A stretch of DNA of 64,000 bases from Bradyrhizobium sp. GTDB lineage: Bacteria; Pseudomonadota; Alphaproteobacteria; Rhizobiales; Xanthobacteraceae. A model generated the notes under the pieces. The model was not told where the DNA came from. It saw nothing but the letters and a program-made list of their open reading frames with translations, and ran no database searches. The stretch lies in the NCBI RefSeq assembly GCF_016213215.1, contig NZ_JACRAW010000010.1, forward strand, positions 1 to 64,000. The letters run 5' to 3'. The stretch's first letter is position 1. The number at the start of each line of letters is the position of its first letter. The translations under genes were made by a program, and so were the position numbers. Positions 39,050-49,937 of the stretch are shown piece by piece.

Positions 39050-39440
39050 CCTGGACTCGCTTGACCGCAGGTGGCGTCCACGTGCCTTCACCGGGCGGAG
39101 GATAGACGGTGGTTCCGTCTTCGGCCAGTACAGTCGCATCAAAAGATCGATGGGACCGCTCGGCGCCGGCAGCCAGTTCGTCTCCTTGTCCTTGCCCGGC
39201 GATTTGTTCTGGATGCAGATCGTCAGCGAGCCGTCCGGATTCTTTTTCATGTCCGTCAGCATCGGCGAGTTGATCAGGTAGCGGTCGATCGGGTTCTTGA
39301 TCAGGAGCTGGGTCTTGCCGTCGTACATGGTGACCGACCAGAACACATTCACCGGCGGCGCTGGCCGGCCGCCAAGGTCAGCGTGTAGTCATGTTTGCCG
39401 CCGTCGAGCGGCTTGCCGTCGCCGTCGCTGCATGGCTTGG
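39050..39440 (-). pseudogene. Decayed DUF1254/DUF1214 protein gene (3' part, frameshifted)
   Basis: Three consecutive frames together give a DUF1214 C-terminus: GKPLDGGKHDYTLTLAAGQ, then PPVNVFWSVTMYDGKTQLL to WPKTEPPSIL, then PPGEGTWTPPAVKRV. Going from each block to the next needs a one-base insertion, near 39363 (CTG reduced to CG) and near 39107 (CCG reduced to CG). A stop also lies upstream of the first block and the N-terminal domain is absent. The gene is therefore broken by at least two deletions. Intact members are exported proteins of unknown function. Confidence 0.75.
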
Positions 39441-39616
39441 TCCCTTATTGGGCGGAGAATGCCTGATCCGACAGCGGAACAAGACGTTCATGCAGGTCAA
39501 CGGCGATCATCTGGTGGCGTGGACAAAATGGCGCAACTCATGACAGCATGCAGGCGGGTGTCGTATCCGCGACCGCCCGCGTGGAGGACGGCGTGCCGGG
39601 TGTTGTTGGAAGCGAA

Positions 39617-40507
39617 ATGGCCGCCGCCCGTCGATCGATCCTCGCGGCAGGGCTCGTCATGGCGATGTGCCCGACGGCAGGTGCCTTCGGCGCAGATCCC
39701 GACGAGGACGGCGCCGGGAAGTCTTCTTTCCCGAACCTGTATCTCGACCTCCGAACCAGCTATTCGCAGGTGCCCGCGGGAACGCTGGCCTTCGGCTTCG
39801 GCCGTCCGATACTGTTCAACGCCCTGCAAACGCTCGCGACAACCAGTGGGGTGGCCCTTCCGACCGGCCTGCCGGCGACAAAGACTCTCAACGTCGATTT
39901 TCCGTTCACGGTCGACGTCACCGATGCCGTCTCGCTGTATGGCGGGGTTTCCGGCAGTTCGACCGAGTTTGGAAGCAGCGGCTGGTCGTCGTTTCAGGTC
40001 ACGAGCTGGAATATCGGTTTTCAGGCGGATCTCTACCAGCAGAACGGCGGGATCTTTCCGACCGTGACACTGCAATCGACGCTCACCCAGTCGATCCCCA
40101 ACGGGCCGCTGACCACGACTTCGTTCAACAACATCATCGAGTTCGACTACGCCCTCGACGAGGACGAAACCCGAGGCTTGCTCGCGGGCGCTCAATTCAC
40201 GCATGCGAATGTCGGCAGTCCGCTGGTAAGAATCAACCCGAACACGATCGGCTATGTCGGCGGCTACTATCAATGGCCGAATAACTGGAAGTTCACGGGC
40301 CGCGTCGGCGTGCAGTCCTTTGAAGGCGCGCAGCTTCTCAACCTCACGCCGATCCGGCCGTTCACCCAGCCCGTCGTCCGGCTCGATCTCGATCGCATGG
40401 ACGACAACGACAATCGCCTGTTCGGGGTGACCGCGGAGATCATGTGGTTGCCGAAACCGGCCTATCAGTTGACGGTCAGAACACCGCTTTATGCGGTTCG
40501 CAACTAA
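39617..40507 (+). CDS. Outer-membrane beta-barrel-like protein
   Basis: A 296-aa protein with a signal peptide (RRSILAAGLVMAMCPTAGAFGA, cleavage near residue 25). The mature protein alternates polar and aromatic residues in strand-like blocks (NLYLDLRTSYSQVPAGTLAF, WNIGFQADLYQQNGGIFPTV, VGGYYQWPNNWKFTGRVGVQ), consistent with a beta-barrel porin-like protein. ATG 39617 is chosen at the signal peptide; an open frame extends upstream to 39548. No specific family recognised. Confidence 0.7.
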   Translation: MAAARRSILAAGLVMAMCPTAGAFGADPDEDGAGKSSFPNLYLDLRTSYSQVPAGTLAFGFGRPILFNALQTLATTSGVALPTGLPATKTLNVDFPFTVDVTDAVSLYGGVSGSSTEFGSSGWSSFQVTSWNIGFQADLYQQNGGIFPTVTLQSTLTQSIPNGPLTTTSFNNIIEFDYALDEDETRGLLAGAQFTHANVGSPLVRINPNTIGYVGGYYQWPNNWKFTGRVGVQSFEGAQLLNLTPIRPFTQPVVRLDLDRMDDNDNRLFGVTAEIMWLPKPAYQLTVRTPLYAVRN

Positions 40508-40534
40508 CCTGCCTGTCTCGCGCCAGCGGCGTCG

Positions 40535-40726
40535 TCATGCGCCGTGCGTCGAGAAGGTGCTGCGGCCAGTCAGATGCTTGGCGTGCCATTTCGGGCCGGG
40601 TCCGCGCATATAGTGAAGCTCGGGCCGATAGGTATCGCAGGCCATATGGATCAGCCGGAGGCATTTCATCTTCACTGCCGCCAGGGCCGGGCGAAGCGGA
40701 ATTGATGATGGATGAGTGAGTGACAT
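40535..40726 (-). CDS. Possible small hypothetical protein
   Basis: A 63-aa frame from ATG 40726 with GAGGGGG upstream. It is basic and rich in His and Arg (MKCLRLIHMACDTYRPELHY). It lies immediately downstream of the DUF6894 gene on the same strand, so it could be its partner. No family recognised; may be spurious. Confidence 0.4.
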   Translation of the reverse strand: MSLTHPSSIPLRPALAAVKMKCLRLIHMACDTYRPELHYMRGPGPKWHAKHLTGRSTFSTHGA

Positions 40727-40733
40727 GGCCCCC

Positions 40734-40967
40734 TCAATGCGGCTTGCCGAGCACGGAGGCGAACGGCACGACAAGAATTAATTCGCCGAGGTCATCGGCG
40801 ACGAACAGGCACCAGTCGCGCCAGTCTTCCTTGCCGGGTTTCATGACGAGCGAGCGTACGAGGGAGCTGGCGTGGTCGCGCAGTTCGGCGAGATCGGCAA
40901 TCGCGGTGCTGCGCGGGTCGATGAACTCGCCCTGGGCGTTGCTGCAACGAAAATGAACCTGCGTCAT
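40734..40967 (-). CDS. DUF6894-like small protein
   Basis: A 77-aa protein beginning TQVHFRCSNAQGEFIDPRST, followed by AIADLAELRDHASSLVRSLV and an acidic-to-hydrophobic end (WCLFVADDLGELILVVPFAS). This layout matches the DUF6894 family of short rhizobial proteins (fields: strand, D-x-G-x-E, helix, strand). Function unknown. Confidence 0.7.
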   Translation of the reverse strand: MTQVHFRCSNAQGEFIDPRSTAIADLAELRDHASSLVRSLVMKPGKEDWRDWCLFVADDLGELILVVPFASVLGKPH

Positions 40968-41309
40968 GTTCCGTCTCCTGCGGTGAGCGAGCTTGATCCC
41001 GGTATCGTTAGCAGCGCGCGTCCTGCTGCGAAATTCGGATGGTTCACTTAAGGACAGCTACGGGGTTGGTCAGCGACGCCGATCACATCGCGCCTGGCCG
41101 CGGAACTTGTTGCGGAACCCCTGAAGTTCCCGCTGCGATCAAACCCAAGGCGCCTGTCGGCGACTGCCTTTATGACGACAAAGGGCCGGGCCTGTCGTAC
41201 GCCGAGCAGCGCGACGAGCCGCTCGGCTGATGAGCGATAGGGTGTGATTCTGCCGCCGCAGTCCTTCCTGAGGCCGTGCTGCTCGGCCTCTTCTTCGCGA
41301 AGCCCGCCC
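40968..41309. other. Intergenic region upstream of DUF6894 and downstream of recQ
   Basis: This 342-base stretch shows no recognisable gene, RNA or repeat. It lies between the 3' end of recQ and the 5' end of the DUF6894 gene, both on the minus strand, and should carry the promoter of the latter. Confidence 0.5.
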
Positions 41310-43181
<1,872 letters not shown>

Positions 43182-43270
43182 CGGCTTGTCCGACCGGAGC
43201 TGGGCAGCAAAAACTCCCCGGCCAGTCGCACGCCGGCGCGGTCGTGACAAGCCTGTTAGCGGCTGAATGG

Positions 43271-44023
43271 CTATGCGCCGATGCGGCGCAGCGCTTCGGC
43301 CACCGTTACGATCGGCATGTTGTGCCGGGCTGCTCTTTCCAGCGCATGGCGCAGGAAGGCCGGCGAGCAGCCGAAGGGGCTCGGGCGATTGGTCACGTCG
43401 TGGCTGTAGAAGATCAGCCAGCCGTTGCTTGTGACAGCCTGGTCGAAGGCGCGGTCGATATCGTCCGGCGTGGCATCGTGCTCGATCAGCGGGATCGCGT
43501 GAAGGAATTGCAGGTCGATGACGCCGCGGTTGACACCGGGCTGGATGCCGCGCGAGGAGCGAAAGGTCTTCGTAAGCTGGATTTTTCGCGGCAGGGAGGC
43601 GAAGCCGAAGGGGTAGGCGAAGTTCTCCAGCCGGATCGAGGGATCAAGCCTGTTGAAATAGTCGCGGTTCTTCTCGATCTCCGCGGCCAGGCCGGCCTCG
43701 TCCAGTTCGCCCGCGCGCCGGTGCGAATAGGTGTGGCAGGCGATTTCGTGGCCGCCGTGGTGAAGCGCCAGGATGGCCTCGCGGCTGATCCCGAGCCAGT
43801 GGTCGGACGGTTGGTCGACCAGCGAGCCGGCGAGGTAGAACGTGCCGCGCCCGCCAAAAGCCTCCAGCAGCGGCGCGCCGGTTTCGGCCGCGCTGTCCGG
43901 CGCGTCGTCAAAGGTGAAGCTGACCATCGGCCCAAGGTCCGGCAGGCGCAGCGGCGTTGACGCGAGATGGCGTGCCAGCCGGTTGCTGACGCGACCTTTG
44001 ATTTCCGACCAGACCGAACGCAT
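43271..44023 (-). CDS. Polysaccharide deacetylase (NodB-type, CE4 family)
   Basis: A 250-aa carbohydrate esterase 4 protein. Motif 1 [20 protein letters not shown] (catalytic and metal Asp, near residue 36), motif 2 [16 protein letters not shown] (metal HxxxH, near 100) and motif 3 [11 protein letters not shown] (near 132). The C-terminus has [20 protein letters not shown], with a late His. No signal peptide is evident. It probably deacetylates a surface or exported polysaccharide; substrate unknown. ATG 44023 is chosen. It stands alone between metA and recQ. Confidence 0.88.
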   Translation of the reverse strand: MRSVWSEIKGRVSNRLARHLASTPLRLPDLGPMVSFTFDDAPDSAAETGAPLLEAFGGRGTFYLAGSLVDQPSDHWLGISREAILALHHGGHEIACHTYSHRRAGELDEAGLAAEIEKNRDYFNRLDPSIRLENFAYPFGFASLPRKIQLTKTFRSSRGIQPGVNRGVIDLQFLHAIPLIEHDATPDDIDRAFDQAVTSNGWLIFYSHDVTNRPSPFGCSPAFLRHALERAARHNMPIVTVAEALRRIGA

Positions 44024-44164
44024 TCCATTCACTTTCGAGAACCGGGGTGGACGGCTCAGCACCAGCGGCAATTCAAGTCACCGAACCATTTGCGATTGCG
44101 GTCAGGCAAGCACCGTTCGGCACTATCCTAAACGGGAACCCGCCGCCTCGACGCTGGACGGCCT

Positions 44165-45169
44165 TCATCGCGCGGGCAGCGCAGCAACGGCGCCCTCGGC
44201 GAGGTCATCGAGCCAGTTCCTGAAAAGGACGGCGGCGGCGGTCCCGGCCGCAATATCGGAACGAAGAGTGAGCGCCGGCAGGTCGGCCGCGAGCGCCGGA
44301 TGGCGCTGGTGCCTCGCCCGCTTCTCGAAGCGCGCGAGCCTGTCCTCCGTCGCCGCGTCGAAATAGCTCGCCGGCACGGCCGGATAGGCGTCGCGCTCGC
44401 GCGAAAGAAAACGGCCGACGTCGCGCAGATATTCGCGCTGCAAAGACAGCGCGTCGTATTCGGGGTGGCCCTGGAAAAACACAAAGCGGCTTGAGAACTG
44501 CCGCACGAAGATGTCGACGCCGGCGTCCTTCGACCGCGTCACCACCTGATAGCCGCGCGCGAGCAGGTCGCTTTCCGTGACTTCGTTGAGCCGCGAGTGC
44601 GGCACTTTCAGCGTCCCGGGCGCATAGCTGATCAGCGGGTCGTGCGACACCCGTTCGCAGCCGTAGATGCCGGAACACTTGCTTTGAAGCCGACGTCGCT
44701 CGATGCCGTCCAGATGCAGCACTGCCGCGTGCGCGGCCAGGCACGACCAGATCGTCGAACGCGTGTTGTCCTTGGCCCAGTCGACGATGTCGACGAGATC
44801 GCGCCAGAACGGCTCCAGCGGCAGGTGAGGGGCTAACGGCTCGGCGCCGGTGACGATCAGTCCGTCGAGCCTGGAACTGGTGAGGTCGGAGATGTCGCTG
44901 TACTCCGTCTCGACATGCCATTGCGCCTCCGGCGAGCGGACGACCGAGGGCAGGGAGAAGCAGTGAAAGCGCACGCGCTTGCCGCCGCTTGCCGCCTGCA
45001 GCAGCCTCATGAACTGCCGCTCGGTCGCCTTCAGCGCCGGATCCGGCATGTTGTTGATGAGGCCGATGGTCAGTTCGATGCTGGATCGTTGCGACTGCGC
45101 GAACTCGTCCTCTCCCGGCGCGAGCGCGGGACTGGAGATGCCCTGGTCCTTGTCGATCAGCACGGGCAT
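44165..45169 (-). CDS. metA: Homoserine O-acyltransferase (MetA family)
   Basis: A 334-aa enzyme that activates homoserine for methionine synthesis. IGLINNMPDPALKATERQFM (near residue 36) is the family N-terminal motif, STIWSCLAAHAAVLHLDGIE carries the nucleophile Cys (near 144), and VFFQGHPEYDALSLQREYLR carries the His (near 237). RVSHDPLISYAPGTLKVPHS is also typical. Whether succinyl or acetyl is used cannot be fixed by reading. It lies 12 bases downstream of metY on the same strand, so the two steps to homocysteine are co-transcribed. Confidence 0.9.
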   Translation of the reverse strand: MPVLIDKDQGISSPALAPGEDEFAQSQRSSIELTIGLINNMPDPALKATERQFMRLLQAASGGKRVRFHCFSLPSVVRSPEAQWHVETEYSDISDLTSSRLDGLIVTGAEPLAPHLPLEPFWRDLVDIVDWAKDNTRSTIWSCLAAHAAVLHLDGIERRRLQSKCSGIYGCERVSHDPLISYAPGTLKVPHSRLNEVTESDLLARGYQVVTRSKDAGVDIFVRQFSSRFVFFQGHPEYDALSLQREYLRDVGRFLSRERDAYPAVPASYFDAATEDRLARFEKRARHQRHPALAADLPALTLRSDIAAGTAAAVLFRNWLDDLAEGAVAALPAR

Positions 45170-45181
45170 GGCGGATTTCGG

Positions 45182-46480
45182 TTACTCCGCGGCCTCGAGG
45201 CGGGACGGGCAGGCCCGGGCCAGCGCCTGGTCGATGTCCTCGATGATGTCGGCAACGTGCTCGATGCCGATGGACAGCCGGATTGTCTCCGGCAGCACGC
45301 CGGCCGTGCGCTGCTGCTCGGCCGACATCTGCCGATGCGTGGTCGAGGCGGGATGGCAGGCGAGCGACTTGGCGTCGCCGATATTGACAAGGCGGGTGAT
45401 CAGCTTCAGCGAGTCGTAGAAGGTCTTGCCGGATTCCATCCCGCCCTTGATGCCGAAAGTGAAGAGCGAGGAGGCGTTGCCGCCCAGATACTTTTGCACG
45501 AGCGGGTAATACGGGCTGTCCGGAAAGCCCGCGTAGTTGACCCAGGCGACGCGCGGGTCGCCGCGCAGGAATTCCGCCACCTTCCGGGCGTTTTCGACAT
45601 GGCGCTCGATGCGCAGCGCCACGGTTTCGATGCCCTGCAGCAGCAGGAAGGCGTTGAACGGCGACAGCACCGCGCCCATGGTGCGCTGGTAGATGCTGCG
45701 CGCGCGTTCGATGAACGCTTTCGGCCCGAAGCGTTCGGCATAGACCAGGCCATGATAGGAAGCATCCGGCTTGTTGAAGGCGGGGAAACGGTCGGCATGC
45801 TTGCCCCAGGCAAAGCGTCCGGAGTCGACGATCATGCCGCCGAGCGTCGTGCCGTGGCCGCCCATGAACTTGGTCAGCGAATGCACCGCGATGTCGGCGC
45901 CGTAGTCGAAGGGTTTGAGCAGGATCGGGGTCGCCACCGTGTTGTCGACGATCAGCGGCACGCCGTTGCGATGCGCGACTTTCGCCAGCGCCTCGATATC
46001 GCAGACATTGCCGGCCGGATTGCCGATGGTCTCGGCAAACACCGCCCTGGTGTCCTCGTCGATCAGCCTTTCGATGGCGTCCGCACTGTCGCTCATCGCA
46101 AAACGTCCGACGATGCCCTGGCGTGGCAGGATGTGGGAAAGCAGAGTGTGCGTGGTGCCGTAAAGCTGCGGCACGGAAACGATGTTGCCGCCGTGGTCGG
46201 CGACGTTGACAAAGGAGAAATGCAGCGCGGCCTGGCCGGTCGCGACCGCGAGCGCGCCGACGCCGCCCTCCAGCTCACTGACGCGCTTTTCGAGAACGGC
46301 GGTGGTCGGATTGGCAATGCGGCTGTAACGGAAGCCTTCGACCTCGAGATTGAACAGGGCCGCGCCGTGATCGGCGCTGTCGAAGGCGTAAGCAGCGGTC
46401 TGGTAGATCGGAACGGCGACGGCCTTGGTGGTCGGATCCGCTTCGTAGCCGGCGTGAATAGCGATCGTTTCGTTGCGCAT
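45182..46480 (-). CDS. metY: O-acylhomoserine sulfhydrylase (MetY type)
   Basis: A 432-aa PLP enzyme of the Cys/Met metabolism family, making homocysteine from O-acylhomoserine and sulfide. TIAIHAGYEADPTTKAVAVP at the start, YSRIANPTTAVLEKRVSELE (near residue 53), PLIVDNTVATPILLKPFDYG and HSLTKFMGGHGTTLGG with the PLP Lys (near 209) are all in place. The length and FIERARSIYQRTMGAVLSPF favour MetY over cystathionine enzymes. AGAGGTG precedes ATG 46480, but it is buried in a strong hairpin, which suggests translational control. Confidence 0.95.
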   Translation of the reverse strand: MRNETIAIHAGYEADPTTKAVAVPIYQTAAYAFDSADHGAALFNLEVEGFRYSRIANPTTAVLEKRVSELEGGVGALAVATGQAALHFSFVNVADHGGNIVSVPQLYGTTHTLLSHILPRQGIVGRFAMSDSADAIERLIDEDTRAVFAETIGNPAGNVCDIEALAKVAHRNGVPLIVDNTVATPILLKPFDYGADIAVHSLTKFMGGHGTTLGGMIVDSGRFAWGKHADRFPAFNKPDASYHGLVYAERFGPKAFIERARSIYQRTMGAVLSPFNAFLLLQGIETVALRIERHVENARKVAEFLRGDPRVAWVNYAGFPDSPYYPLVQKYLGGNASSLFTFGIKGGMESGKTFYDSLKLITRLVNIGDAKSLACHPASTTHRQMSAEQQRTAGVLPETIRLSIGIEHVADIIEDIDQALARACPSRLEAAE

Positions 46481-46485
46481 CGTTC

Positions 46486-46540
46486 ACCTCTGCGTCGGAT
46501 TCGCACCGTTCTTGGCGATGCAGGTATCCGACGCTGAGGT
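46486..46540 (-). promoter_or_regulatory. Hairpin burying the metY ribosome-binding site
   Basis: In the metY mRNA, ACCUCAGCGUCGGAU pairs with AUCCGACGCAGAGGU (14 of 15 positions) around a 25-base loop, within which UCGC and GCGA can also pair. The 3' arm contains the Shine-Dalgarno AGAGGU and ends five bases before AUG. This would hide the site unless something opens it. It does not show the SAM-II pseudoknot sequence usual for alphaproteobacterial met genes. Confidence 0.65.
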
Positions 46541-46737
46541 GTTAGAGGCGGGGGGTAAAGCGGGCAATAATTCGCGTAGAGATCGACGAAATAACCCTAA
46601 CGGATGCTGGTTAATTGGCTAAAATCTGGATGAATTTCTTAAGCATGACGGGATCCTCATGATTTGCTGCCGCATCATCGGTCGGAGCCTCTCCCCGACT
46701 TGGGCTCCGACTTGGGAGAGGTTAAAGACCTTGCGCC

Positions 46738-47673
46738 TCACGACTTCACCGCGCGCCTGACTTGCTCGCCGATCTGGGACAGGACCAGCTGCGCCTGCGG
46801 CAGAAGCGCGCCCATGGCGTGGAAATTGTGCACCATGCCCTCGTGGCAGATGTGCTCCACCGCGACGCCGGCGGCGAGCAGCTTTCGCGCATAGGCATTG
46901 CCCTCGTCCCGCATCGGATCGAACTCGGCGGTGTGGATGATCGCCTGCGGCAGGCCCGCGAGCCTTGCGGCGCGCAGCGGCGAAATCTTCGGATCGGCGA
47001 GATCGGCGTCATCGGGCAGGTAGTCGGCGAGATCGGCTTCAATGGTAAAACGGTCGATGAGGTGGTTTTCCGCAAAAGCCTCCCGCGACGGCGAGGTCTC
47101 CTCGAAATTGAGGACCGGGCAGATCAGGCACTGCGCCACCAGCGAAAGCCCCGCGTTTTGCAGCGCCTCCTGGCACACGACGGCGGCAAGCGTTGCTCCC
47201 GCGGAGTCGCCGCCGACCACCAGCCTGCTCGCATCGATCCCGAGCGAGGATGCTTCCCGCGCCACCCACTCGGTCGCCGCAATGGCGTCCTCCACTGCGG
47301 CCGGGAACTTGTGCTCGGGCGCGAGCCGGTAATCGACCGAGATCAGGCGGCAGCCGGTCGAATGCGCCAGCGCGGCGGCGATGCGGTCATGGGTTTCGAT
47401 GCTGCCGGCGACAAGACCACCGCCATGAAAGAACACGAAGCCCGGCGCGTGCTCGGGCATGTCCGCCGGTGAATAGACGCGGTAGCGAATCTCGCCTCCG
47501 GGCCCGGGCAATGTCCCATCCGTGGCGTTCACGCCGGCGGCCTCCGCGCGTGCAAACTGCATCAGTCTTGCAAGCGACTGGCGACGGGCCTCCACGCTGG
47601 GCCGCGACCGGTCGGCAGGGGTGGCCGCGGCCATTATGGTCAACAAACGTTTGGCAAGCGGATCGAGGGGCAT
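46738..47673 (-). CDS. Alpha/beta hydrolase, hormone-sensitive-lipase type esterase
   Basis: A 311-aa carboxylesterase of the HSL (family IV) group. The oxyanion motif GFVFFHGGGLVAGSIETHDR is near residue 79, SVDYRLAPEHKFPAAVEDAI near 113, the nucleophile elbow VVGGDSAGATLAAVV near 152, the Asp in AEFDPMRDEGNAYARKL near 248 and the His in GMVHNFHAMGALL near 278. Acts on short acyl esters; natural substrate unknown. ATG 47673 is chosen, with GGAG upstream. It is divergent from the aminotransferase gene. Confidence 0.9.
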   Translation of the reverse strand: MPLDPLAKRLLTIMAAATPADRSRPSVEARRQSLARLMQFARAEAAGVNATDGTLPGPGGEIRYRVYSPADMPEHAPGFVFFHGGGLVAGSIETHDRIAAALAHSTGCRLISVDYRLAPEHKFPAAVEDAIAATEWVAREASSLGIDASRLVVGGDSAGATLAAVVCQEALQNAGLSLVAQCLICPVLNFEETSPSREAFAENHLIDRFTIEADLADYLPDDADLADPKISPLRAARLAGLPQAIIHTAEFDPMRDEGNAYARKLLAAGVAVEHICHEGMVHNFHAMGALLPQAQLVLSQIGEQVRRAVKS

Positions 47674-47847
47674 GCGAACTCCACGCCTTTCTATAACATG
47701 AGGAGACGTCCTGCGCACACTCACTTCACTCCAAGGCGGAGCGAGTAAAGCTGCCGTGCTGCGGCTATAGCGGAGCGAATCCTTTAAGGAATTCGGACAA
47801 TAGTAGCCGCCTATAATGGCCGTCCGGCCGTGTTGGGAAGCGTGATC

Positions 47848-48735
47848 ATGGCCTACATTGCTAAACCTGTCAGCTATTCGCCGACCTGGACCTTCTTCGA
47901 AGGCGAGTGGCACGAGGGCAACGTGCCGATCATGGGCGTGCGCACCCATGCCGCCTGGCTCGCCTCGACCGTGTTCGACGGCGCGCGCGCCTTCGAAGGC
48001 GTCGCGCCAGATCTCGATCGGCATTGCGCGCGCGTGAACCAGTCCGCAGCCAATTTCAGGCTCAAGCCGTTCGTCGATACCGAGACCTGGATCGCGCTGG
48101 CACGTGAAGGCATCGCGCGCTTTTCCCCCAAGGCCGAACTCTACATCCGCCCCATGTACTGGGCGCAGACCGGCTCCGGCGGCGGGGTGCTGTTCGATCC
48201 CGAAACCACCAACTGGTGCCTGTGCATCCACGAGGCGCCGATGCCGGCTCCGAACGGCAGCGCCATCACCCTGTCCCCGTTCCGCAGGCCAACGGCGGAA
48301 TGCGCGCCGGTCGATGCCAAGGCGGGCTGCCTCTATCCGAACAATTCGCGTGCGCTGATCGAGGCCGCCTCGCGCGGCTTCCAGAACTGCCTCATGCTCG
48401 ACATGATGGGCAACGTCGCCGAGTTCGGCAATTCCAACGTGTTCATGGCCAGGGACGGCGTGGTCTATACGCCGGCGCCGAACGGCACATTCCTCAACGG
48501 CATCACACGCCAGCGCGTCATCGGGCTGCTGCGAGCCGACGGCGCAACCGTGGTCGAGACCACGCTGCGCTACGCCGATTTCCTTGCCGCCGACGAGATC
48601 TTCTCCAGCGGCAACTTCGCCAAGGTCGCGCCGATCATCCGCATAGACGACCGCGAGCTCAAGCCGGGCCCGTTCTACACGCGCGCCCGCAAGCTCTACT
48701 GGGAATTCGCCCATGCAATAAAGCTGGCGGCGTGA
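47848..48735 (+). CDS. Branched-chain amino acid aminotransferase-like (class IV)
   Basis: A 295-aa fold-type IV PLP aminotransferase. VFDGARAFEGVAPDLDRHCA (near residue 45) is the family N-terminal motif, APVDAKAGCLYPNNSRALIE holds the PLP Lys (near 157), MMGNVAEFGNSNVFMARDGV (near 187) and NGTFLNGITRQRVIGLLRAD (near 213) are typical of IlvE. IlvE activity is likeliest, but D-amino acid aminotransferases and 4-amino-4-deoxychorismate lyases are close relatives. ATG 47848 is used. Confidence 0.88.
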   Translation: MAYIAKPVSYSPTWTFFEGEWHEGNVPIMGVRTHAAWLASTVFDGARAFEGVAPDLDRHCARVNQSAANFRLKPFVDTETWIALAREGIARFSPKAELYIRPMYWAQTGSGGGVLFDPETTNWCLCIHEAPMPAPNGSAITLSPFRRPTAECAPVDAKAGCLYPNNSRALIEAASRGFQNCLMLDMMGNVAEFGNSNVFMARDGVVYTPAPNGTFLNGITRQRVIGLLRADGATVVETTLRYADFLAADEIFSSGNFAKVAPIIRIDDRELKPGPFYTRARKLYWEFAHAIKLAA

Positions 48736-48745
48736 ACATGCACTC

Positions 48746-48979
48746 CACCCTCCCCTGGAGGGGCAATCGCATATGGCGCTTGGTGGCTGCGAAGGTGGTC
48801 GGCCTCATGGTTCGAGACGCGCCGCAAGCGGCGCTCCTCACCATGAGGGTGCGAGATCTCGCCGCGAACAAAACCTCATCCTGAGGAGCCCGCCAAAGGC
48901 GGGCGTCTCGAAGGATGAGCCGCAAAGAGACCGCCCGCCAGGTTCTCTTTCATATGCGATAGCCCTCCAGGGGAGGGTG
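48746..48979. repeat. Nested palindromic element with family A repeats inside
   Basis: Outer arms CACCCTCCCCTGGAGGGGCA...CGCATATG (48746-48775) and CATATGCGATAGCCCTCCAGG...GGGTG (48951-48979) are inverted and almost identical. Inside are two family A palindromes (CTCATGGTTCGAGACGCGCC... and CCTCATCCTGAGGAGCCCGC...). The whole looks like a small composite or non-autonomous element just after the aminotransferase stop. No coding capacity. Confidence 0.7.
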
Positions 48980-49099
48980 AAAGTGCGCGTTCGCGGACCT
49001 TTGATCATGCTCGGCGGCAAATCACCCGCAAAATGCGTCAAGCCCCCGGCGCAAAAATATTTCGCTTTTCCGGAATTCGGATTCGGCGTATAGGTGATC

Positions 49100-49555
49100 C
49101 GTCCCGCCCGATACGAGGGGCGTATCGCGATCGTCACGAAACGGGGGCTGGGATGCGGTGGACGCGGCAGCGTCGGCGCGAACGCGTTGATTGCGGGGCG
49201 AGCCTTCGGGCTTGTGAGCGATGATCGGGCGCGCAAGACGACGATGTTGTTGCGTACGGCAAAACCGTGTGGTCCTGGCTCCGTTGCTGCAGTCAAGCAC
49301 TGCGGAGGCGCATCGACCCCCCGGGTTCGATGATCGCCGCCAATTCGCGGGGCGACGGTGACAAAAGGAATTCGTCGCCGGGGAGAGCGCGCCATAAGCC
49401 GTCAAGCCACTGCGCAGGGAAGGCCGGGTGTCGTCGGCTGTACCTGTATGCTCGTGTGCAGCTTCTTTTGCGCAATTTGCACACGAGACCGCGGGTGCAG
49501 CGGGCACCCGGTCTTCCCTGCGCCCTCTGTTCGATAAGAGGGTGAGGAGATCAAG
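49100..49555. repeat. Probable multicopy Bradyrhizobium intergenic sequence
   Basis: This stretch gives frames in several directions without a known domain. One reads AYGKTVW-like (here TTGCGTACGGCAAAACCGTG) and others contain PAFPAQWLDGLWRALPGDEF and CGPGSVAAVKHCGG. I recall near-identical stretches scattered as spurious annotated proteins in Bradyrhizobium genomes. It is therefore labelled repeat, not gene. Identity is from memory only. Confidence 0.4.
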
Positions 49556-49633
49556 CATAGCTCGGGCAGAACATGCCGCGAGAATGCATAATTGTATCTG
49601 GTGATTGAAAATCGAATCGAAAGTCGCCACAGG

Positions 49634-49722
49634 CGTCATTGCGAGGAGCGAAAGCGACGAAGCAATCCAGACTTGCTGCCGTGGAGACATTTCTGGATTG
49701 CTTCGCTTCGCTCGCAATGACG
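49634..49722. repeat. Palindromic intergenic repeat, family C (CGTCATTGCGAGGAGC type)
   Basis: CGTCATTGCGAG...AAGCAATCCAGA and TCTGGATTGCTTCG...CTCGCAATGACG are inverted copies enclosing a short centre. A partial copy of the same family lies at the right edge (63944 onward). It lies downstream of the GNAT gene on the minus strand and could stabilise its mRNA end. Confidence 0.75.
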
Positions 49723-49937
49723 GGGTGGATGGATGAGCGCGCGTCGTCCCAGCACTCAGGGGACCCATAGGATTTGGTTGGGTTGCAGAGCTTTGGCTCC
49801 GAGCTTCGCAGCAACAATGGCCTGTGGATATGGGTCCCGGGTCGCGCTCGCACGGGATAACGCTACGCGTTGCCCGAAGCTCGCTTGCCCGGGACGACGA
49901 TTTTCGCGGTGTTTCCCGCCTTCGCGCGCCGCGCCCT

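Noticed and set aside
46481..46640. SAM-II riboswitch upstream of metY
   Set aside because: The conserved SAM-II core and its A-rich pseudoknot strand were looked for and not found; a different hairpin is present.
46738..48714. 658-aa minus-strand frame covering both the esterase and the aminotransferase
   Set aside because: Only the C-terminal 311 residues match the hydrolase fold; the rest is antisense to the class IV aminotransferase.
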